Shown here in pieces: positions 32,413 to 36,400 of a stretch of 36,400 nt of DNA; position 1 is the stretch's first letter; each line of letters starts with the position of its first letter. The translations under genes and the position numbers were made by a program. The notes below the pieces were generated by a model. It did not search any database, had not been told where the DNA came from, and worked only from the letters and a program-made list of their open reading frames with translations. The stretch spans positions 1 through 36,400 of IMG/VR virus record IMGVR_UViG_3300048832_000084; one strand, 5' to 3'. The stretch is from a virus.

Positions 32413-32913
32413 TTAATCCCCTAAATCAATAAATGTCCAGTCGTCACGGTAAACAGCTCGCATATCGTCTAGAATCCACCGTGCGATTAAAAACGCATCT
32501 ACTAGCCCATTATTTGCTTTTGTAATTTTACGGTCAAACGAAGGGTTTATACTAGCAAAAAACGATGCGCTTTTTTCTTTTGCTGTGATGCCTGACACTC
32601 CCCTATGAACCTTTGCTTGCCAGGTTTTAGGCGCAACATAATGCAACGGAACGTGATGCAGTAGACCTAAAAGCATTCCATAATTCTTGCCATATTCGAT
32701 GATCTGTGTTGATCCCCAATTCCCTGCCCGACCGATCTTTTCGATCACTATTTTATCAACGTTTGCGAAACCCTCAAAGGTCCTTTCGATAAGGTGCCCA
32801 TCGATTACATTATCCGCACGGTATGGAATTTTCAAATAACGTGCGGTTTTTTCCTTGACATTGAGCTCGCAAAAATAGCCGCTTTTGCCGCTGTCGATCC
32901 CGATAACCCTCAT
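32413..32913 (-). CDS. RuvC-like Holliday junction resolvase
   Basis: A 166-residue protein with RNase H-fold resolvase motifs: RVIGIDSGKSG (D7), KIVIEKIG (E58), APKTWQ (95-99, typical of phage RuvC) and NGLVDAFLIARW (D139). It would resolve branched replication or recombination intermediates before packaging. GAGGT precedes ATG. It is the first gene of the leftward block at 28.9-32.9 kb, transcribed divergently from the replication initiator. Confidence 0.88.
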   Translation of the reverse strand: MRVIGIDSGKSGYFCELNVKEKTARYLKIPYRADNVIDGHLIERTFEGFANVDKIVIEKIGRAGNWGSTQIIEYGKNYGMLLGLLHHVPLHYVAPKTWQAKVHRGVSGITAKEKSASFFASINPSFDRKITKANNGLVDAFLIARWILDDMRAVYRDDWTFIDLGD

Positions 32914-33227
32914 TTTTACCTCATTATTTTTTTATAAATATGATGGTTTGTTTTACTTTATTAAGCAGAAAATGTCTATTATATTACGTTTATTATTTTC
33001 TAACCGGCTGGCCAATTTTTCGCTTTACATATTTTTACAGGGGGTTTATTAATGTTCTGATATTAAAAGCATAATCAAAATATTAGACAAAAATGAGTGT
33101 GGTAAAAAAGTAAAAAGCCAAGGTATCAACTTGGCTTTTAGGTTCCAGCAATGGAACTTAAAAACAATCGTTAGCTTGTTTTACCACAAAAAAGAGTAAA
33201 AACAAGTTTTTTCGAAGAAAGAATCAA
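32914..33227. promoter_or_regulatory. Intergenic control region between RuvC and initiator
   Basis: A 314-bp AT-rich gap between the divergent genes at 32913 (minus) and 33228 (plus), so promoters for both are expected. I see no coding frame with a ribosome-binding site. The right half contains a nested structure: outer arms TGTGGTAAAA (33098-33107) and TTTTACCACA (33179-33188) enclose a strong hairpin at 33113-33139 and a weaker one at 33140-33158. Possible functions are attenuation before the initiator gene, a regulatory RNA, or part of a replication origin. Confidence 0.6.
33113..33139 (+). terminator. Strong hairpin, terminator-like in both directions
   Basis: A perfect 10-bp stem AAAAGCCAAG / CTTGGCTTTT with a 7-base loop GTATCAA. 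It has T residues at the end on the plus strand and an A-run before it, so it could terminate weakly in either direction. It lies inside a larger inverted repeat (33098-33188) upstream of the initiator gene. Confidence 0.6.
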
Positions 33228-34061
33228 ATGATGAGTGATTCAAACAGTTTCCCAAAAAATCCTTATGCAGGTGGAAGACTTCTCAAGGCTATATCAGCAA
33301 ATAAAAATCTAAAGGCTTATGAAAAGCTAGTCATGTTGACGCTAGGCGGTGAGCTCGATTATAAAGATTTTGAGCATTCACAAAGGTACATAAGTGTTGC
33401 TCAGTTTTCTGAGTTAACAAGTCTGTCGAGAGATACGGTGTTTAGAGTTATCAGTAAACTATGTCAAAATGGTTACATAATTCGAGAAAATAGATTCGAT
33501 GAAAACAATCGTCAACAATCAAATTTGTACTCTTTGACACCCAAAATATTTACAGAATGGGTATGTGCCAATTCTACCGAGGGTAGCTGTCAGCCACGGG
33601 GGGGGGTAGCTAATAGCCACTCCAATCTCCCTCAGAAAGAACTCCCTAAAAAGAACACAATATTAGGAGTACCTAATATTGTGTGCGCGTGCGCACCCAC
33701 GCCCAATCAAAATATAGGCGATCCCATTGATGAGGTTAAGGTTGAGAAAAAAATCAAACCAGAGGCCAAAAAGAGAAAAGCTAAGGCCTCGAAATACACA
33801 AGACCACCTGTAACGCAGTCTCACCAAAAAATGGCCAGGATCTTTACCCCTAAACCCGAACTAAAATCATTCGTTCATAGGAATGATATTCTTTTTGCAG
33901 TTGATGAGCTTATCGAGGAATTTGGGGAAGTATGTCACAATGTTATAGAATACTTCTATCAATGGGCAAAAAATAATGATAAGTGCGGCAATATTAGATG
34001 GAGCCATGAGGTGCTCCGTGATTGTTTTTTAACTGCAAAAAGGAAAATGGAAAGTGAATGA
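33228..34061 (+). CDS. Winged-helix replication initiator
   Basis: A 277-residue protein. Residues about 20-105 form a winged helix (LKAYEKLVMLTLGGELDYKD; ISVAQFSELTSLSRDTVFRV; ISKLCQNGYIIRENR), as in phage O-type, DnaD-like and RepA-like initiators. A low-complexity linker (about 115-200) separates it from a small helical C-terminal domain (about 220-275). The DNA of the linker (33581-33696) contains iteron-like and inverted repeats, as in the lambda O gene. Ribosome-binding site weak; ATG 33228 or 33231. Likely binds its own gene to start replication. Confidence 0.75.
   Translation: MMSDSNSFPKNPYAGGRLLKAISANKNLKAYEKLVMLTLGGELDYKDFEHSQRYISVAQFSELTSLSRDTVFRVISKLCQNGYIIRENRFDENNRQQSNLYSLTPKIFTEWVCANSTEGSCQPRGGVANSHSNLPQKELPKKNTILGVPNIVCACAPTPNQNIGDPIDEVKVEKKIKPEAKKRKAKASKYTRPPVTQSHQKMARIFTPKPELKSFVHRNDILFAVDELIEEFGEVCHNVIEYFYQWAKNNDKCGNIRWSHEVLRDCFLTAKRKMESE
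33581..33696. other. Candidate replication origin inside the initiator gene
   Basis: Within the linker-coding part of the initiator: two 17-bp near-identical repeats (GGGTAGCT-NNN-AGCCAC at 33581-33597 and 33604-33620, each an imperfect dyad) separated by a G-tract of nine, then a perfect 13-bp inverted repeat with 4-base loop at 33655-33684 (arm ACACAATATTAGG) and a GTGCGC/GCGCAC inverted repeat at 33683-33696. In lambda the origin iterons lie within gene O in the same way. Assignment as origin is inference. Confidence 0.55.
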
Positions 34062-34677
34062 ATTCGACGAGGTCTTGAAAAAACATAATGATAACAACAC
34101 AAAAAATTATCAAAAATTGGATCAAAATGCCGGTGATGAAAAATTAAGGAAAGCAATTTTTTATGCTAAGGCTATTTATCAACCCAAAAACAACCAATAT
34201 TTTGTTAATAATTCTGAAATAGAATTTGTAGCACAACAGTGCTATGAAAAATATGGTTTTGAAGCGATTGAAAAGCTTTTCAATTCCGTTAAAGAACAAC
34301 GTTTACTAGGTCTCCTTCGAAAAAAATGGACAGTTAATTCCATGGAGGATGATCTTTTAAAGCTTAACGGTGAATTAGAAAAAGAAGTTAAAAAACCGTT
34401 TGAGATCTCTGAAAAAGAGCAATTCAATAGATATATTCACCTGGTTTATGCAGAAAATGAAATTAACGTCATGGCACTAGATACTAGACCAAATAAATTG
34501 CTAACTAACATTTCAAATATGGCTTATCTGAAATATAAACTCTCAGATATTGAGGCTTTGATCGATTATTTCAATAGCAGAAGTGAATTCAGACACAGCA
34601 GGTATGGTAAAAAAATAACCTTTCTAGATCTTGAAAAAGATATCCATGAAGCTGTTTCAGATATGGGAAACAAATGA
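34054..34677 (+). CDS. Unknown protein, possible helicase-loader position
   Basis: A 207-residue charged helical protein with GTG start overlapping the initiator gene end by 8 bases; AAGGA and GGAAA lie upstream. Rich in Asn, Lys and Glu; no Walker motifs, so not an ATPase loader of the lambda P/DnaC AAA type. Position directly after the initiator suggests a replication role such as helicase recruitment. ATGA overlap with the next gene. No family recognised. Confidence 0.55.
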   Translation: MNEFDEVLKKHNDNNTKNYQKLDQNAGDEKLRKAIFYAKAIYQPKNNQYFVNNSEIEFVAQQCYEKYGFEAIEKLFNSVKEQRLLGLLRKKWTVNSMEDDLLKLNGELEKEVKKPFEISEKEQFNRYIHLVYAENEINVMALDTRPNKLLTNISNMAYLKYKLSDIEALIDYFNSRSEFRHSRYGKKITFLDLEKDIHEAVSDMGNK

Positions 34678-34889
34678 GTGACAATGATGTAATTTATGGC
34701 AAGGGAATCCTGGATAATTTACATGATGAATACATCCATGAATATGTTTGGGAAAATCACCGCCAAATAAAAAAACAAACAGAATGGAAACCACCTCAGG
34801 AACCACAACTGACATACTTTGAGGAACATGTATTACGATTACTTGACGACATTTTACAACTTCTAAAAAATATAAATGAAAAAATATAA
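34674..34889 (+). CDS. Small hypothetical protein
   Basis: A 71-residue acidic protein with an ATGA overlap to the upstream gene. Rich in Glu, His and aromatic residues (DEYIHEYVWENHRQIKKQ) with a helical C-terminus (about 50-70). Followed by a 63-bp AT-rich gap with AGGAG before the RecT-like gene, where a promoter may lie (TACAAT at about 34929). Function unknown. Confidence 0.5.
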   Translation: MSDNDVIYGKGILDNLHDEYIHEYVWENHRQIKKQTEWKPPQEPQLTYFEEHVLRLLDDILQLLKNINEKI

Positions 34890-34952
34890 CTCTTTACTCT
34901 GGACATTTTTTGCTATATATATCAGCACTACAATATATAGGAGTACACGACT

Positions 34953-35768
34953 ATGACAACAAACTCGTTAGCGCTTTACGATGATTTTAACAAGATGATG
35001 AGCATCGCAAGTGCTTTGGCCTCAAGTGATTTAGTCCCTCAACATTTCCAGAAAAAACCTGCAAACGTTTTGATTGCGCTTGAATTTGCCCATAGGAATG
35101 ACATAGCACCTTTTGCAGCTATGCAAAGCCTCTTTATCATCCAAGGAAAAGTGGGAATGAGTGCCACGATGGCTATTTCCCTTGCGAGAAAATGGAACGT
35201 ATTTACAAAGCTGCAGTACGAAGTTACCGGCAAGGATGATGATCTCAAGGTCAAAGCAATTGCAACTTTGCACGATGGTGAAAAGATCGACACTGAAGTT
35301 TCGATGAAAATGGCAATCACCGCAGGTTGGGCAAAAAACCCAACATATAAATCGATCCCAGAGCAAATGCTTAAATATAGGGCTGCAACTTTTTTAATCA
35401 GATCACACTTTCCTGAGGTGCTCTTTGGAATGCAGACTATCGAGGAAATAAGTGACGTAGAATATGCCAAGAAAGCGCATATAGCATTACCGACTACAGC
35501 ACCGACTATTGATGTGAAGCCCATTGAAGTGATCGATGAGGTGATAGAATCAAAGCCTGAGCCCAAAATCGAAACACCTGAGCGTGATATTGAGGATATG
35601 AGGGGTGAGGTTAGGGAATTCCTTGAAACGCGTCCTGATGCATGGTTTGAACGTATCGGCAAAGAGCGTGTCAAAATGATCGAGATGGTTGATAATGAAC
35701 GAGATCCGGTCGTCATGAAAGCCATTTTGGCCAAGACGCTACAATATGACAAACAAGCGAGTGTTTAA
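34953..35768 (+). CDS. RecT-like single-strand annealing protein
   Basis: A 271-residue protein. The N-terminal 165 residues match the RecT/Bet-type annealing core: ASALASSDLVPQHFQKKPAN, NVLIALEFAHRNDIAPFAAM with QSLFIIQGKVGMS, AGWAKNPTYKSIPEQMLKYR, then AATFLIRSHFPEVLFGMQTI and EEISDVEYAKKA. The acidic C-terminal linker and helical tail (about 190-271) are variable in this family. Promotes annealing of complementary single strands in replication and recombination; usually paired with an exonuclease, but none is encoded beside it. AGGAG before ATG. Confidence 0.88.
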   Translation: MTTNSLALYDDFNKMMSIASALASSDLVPQHFQKKPANVLIALEFAHRNDIAPFAAMQSLFIIQGKVGMSATMAISLARKWNVFTKLQYEVTGKDDDLKVKAIATLHDGEKIDTEVSMKMAITAGWAKNPTYKSIPEQMLKYRAATFLIRSHFPEVLFGMQTIEEISDVEYAKKAHIALPTTAPTIDVKPIEVIDEVIESKPEPKIETPERDIEDMRGEVREFLETRPDAWFERIGKERVKMIEMVDNERDPVVMKAILAKTLQYDKQASV

Positions 35769-35789
35769 CTAGATTCGAAAGGAATATTC

Positions 35790-36080
35790 ATGATTGGAAA
35801 GTACTGCATTGTAAGAACGTACTCAGCAGGTGTTTTTGCTGGAACGCTTGAAAGCCTAGACGGAAAAGTTGGTAAAGTGACAAAAGCCAGAAGGATTTGG
35901 TATTGGGACGGAGCTAGCTCACTAAGTGAATTGGCAGCAAGGGGAACCTCAAAGCCTGATAACTGCAAATTTCCTTGCGAAGTTGACGAGGTTTTATTAA
36001 CTGAAATTATCGAGGTTATTCCTTGTACTGATAAAGCGATTAAATCCATAAAAGGCGTTAAAGAGTGGACAAAGCATTAA
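35790..36080 (+). CDS. DUF6948 phage protein
   Basis: A 96-residue protein starting MIGKYCIVRTYSAGVFAGTL, with ARRIWYWDGASSLSELAARG, CKFPCEVDEVLLTEIIEVIP and the ending KGVKEWTKH. This matches the DUF6948 family of small phage proteins. AAAGGA precedes ATG. The function of the family is not known to me. It ends immediately before the first Gly-X repeat protein, which starts at the next base. Confidence 0.85.
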   Translation: MIGKYCIVRTYSAGVFAGTLESLDGKVGKVTKARRIWYWDGASSLSELAARGTSKPDNCKFPCEVDEVLLTEIIEVIPCTDKAIKSIKGVKEWTKH

Positions 36081-36400
36081 ATGGAAACCTCATTTTTTAA
36101 CTCTGGCTTTGGCGATAGCTGTGGCTTTGGCTGTGGTGAGGGATATGGATGCGGCTATGGCTCTGGCTATGGCTATGGCGATGGCTTTGGCTCTGGCTCT
36201 GGCTATGGCTCTGGCTCTGGCGATGGATCTGGCGATGGATCTGGCTCTGGCGATGGCTATGGCGATGGATCTGGCTATGGCTCTGGCTCTGGCTATGGCT
36301 ATGGCTCTGGCTATGGCTCTGGCTCTGGCGATGGATCTGGCGATGGATCTGGCTCTGGCGATGGCTTGGGCTATGGCGATGGCTATGGCTTTGGCTCTGA
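36081..36400 (+). CDS. Gly-X dipeptide-repeat protein, N-terminal part (ends at 141)
   Basis: Starts METSFFNSGFGDSCGFGCGE and continues as Gly alternating with Tyr, Ser, Asp or Phe to the window end; the gene continues at base 1 after closing the circle and stops at 141, giving 113 residues. A unit of 36 residues (108 bp) is repeated at least twice. There are three Cys near the start. Starts directly at the stop of the DUF6948 gene. The other two plus-strand frames are also open through the repeat, because the hexamer pattern lacks stops, but they lack starts with ribosome-binding sites. Function unknown. Confidence 0.8.
   Translation, partial: METSFFNSGFGDSCGFGCGEGYGCGYGSGYGYGDGFGSGSGYGSGSGDGSGDGSGSGDGYGDGSGYGSGSGYGYGSGYGSGSGDGSGDGSGSGDGLGYGDGYGFGS
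36194..36366. repeat. 65-bp direct repeat, period 108 bp, inside Gly-X gene
   Basis: Bases 36194-36258 are repeated exactly at 36302-36366, 108 bp apart (36 codons). The whole region is made of NNT-GGC/GGA hexamers in which only the NNT codon (TCT, TAT, GAT, TTT) varies. The exact long repeat indicates recent duplication or slippage and is a place where short-read assembly can lose or gain units. Confidence 0.85.
36282..36400. repeat. Right copy of the 119-bp terminal repeat
   Basis: Identical to bases 1-119. See the left copy. The match is exact over all 119 bases, longer than the internal 65-bp repeat, so it is not explained by the internal repeat alone. Confidence 0.9.

Noticed and set aside
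32914-33227. 43-residue plus-strand frame from about 32942
   Set aside because: No ribosome-binding site, AT-rich chance frame across a control region.
35039-35752. 237-residue minus-strand open frame
   Set aside because: Fully antisense to the RecT-like gene, which has recognised motifs; no ribosome-binding site or neighbours in that direction.
36081-36400. CRISPR-like array
   Set aside because: The repeats are contiguous hexamers without unique spacers and form a coding frame.
36149-36400. Trp/Leu-rich 83-residue frame
   Set aside because: Arises from the third frame of the hexamer repeat; no ribosome-binding site before its start. Kept only as an observation about open frames.
1-36400. 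Integrase, CI-type repressor, tRNA, transposase
   Set aside because: Looked for motifs on both strands and found none that I can support.

Overview
The window looks like one complete genome of a short-tailed (podovirus-type) tailed phage. It has small and large terminase subunits, portal, scaffold, an HK97-type capsid protein, an adaptor, a tail hub protein, four large internal-virion-type proteins and a fibre. I see no tape-measure, tail-tube or sheath gene. The first 119 bases are repeated exactly as the last 119 (36282-36400), so the contig closes into a circle or terminally redundant molecule of about 36,281 bp. I found no integrase, CI-type repressor, DNA polymerase, RNA polymerase or tRNA, so it is probably lytic and relies on host replication and transcription machinery. 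Most genes have a clear Shine-Dalgarno sequence and a proteobacterial style of start. The secreted HEIGH/EGEADY metalloprotease resembles proteins I associate with Bdellovibrionota, so a predatory or related Gram-negative host is a guess, not a result.

Layout. (1) A rightward early block runs from 33.2 kb through the closed ends to 1.6 kb. It holds a winged-helix replication initiator with an origin-like repeat cluster inside it, two unknown genes, a RecT-like annealing protein, a DUF6948 protein, a run of five tandem (Gly-X)n dipeptide-repeat proteins, and three small regulators or zinc-binding proteins, one with a Fis-type helix-turn-helix. (2) A leftward late block runs from 27.3 kb to 1.55 kb: terminase, capsid, tail and internal-virion genes, fibre, and then a nucleotide-sugar cassette (PseB-like dehydratase, cytidylyltransferase, class-III aminotransferase, PseH-like acetyltransferase) mixed with small membrane proteins. 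(3) A short rightward cassette of seven small unknown genes lies at 27.4-28.9 kb. (4) A leftward block at 28.9-32.9 kb holds a RuvC-like resolvase, a T7-type amidase endolysin, two exported proteases (papain-type lipoprotein and zinc metalloprotease) and a thermonuclease-type nuclease.

The most interesting possibility is a phage-encoded virion or envelope glycosylation system. A DUF115/Maf-like protein, from the family that includes flagellin nonulosonate transferases, sits among the head genes at 17.5-18.6 kb. Four enzymes resembling steps of pseudaminic/legionaminic-type sugar synthesis are encoded at the end of the same late transcription unit. The second is the tandem Gly-X repeat family that spans the contig junction. 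The third is the pair of exported proteases beside the endolysin.
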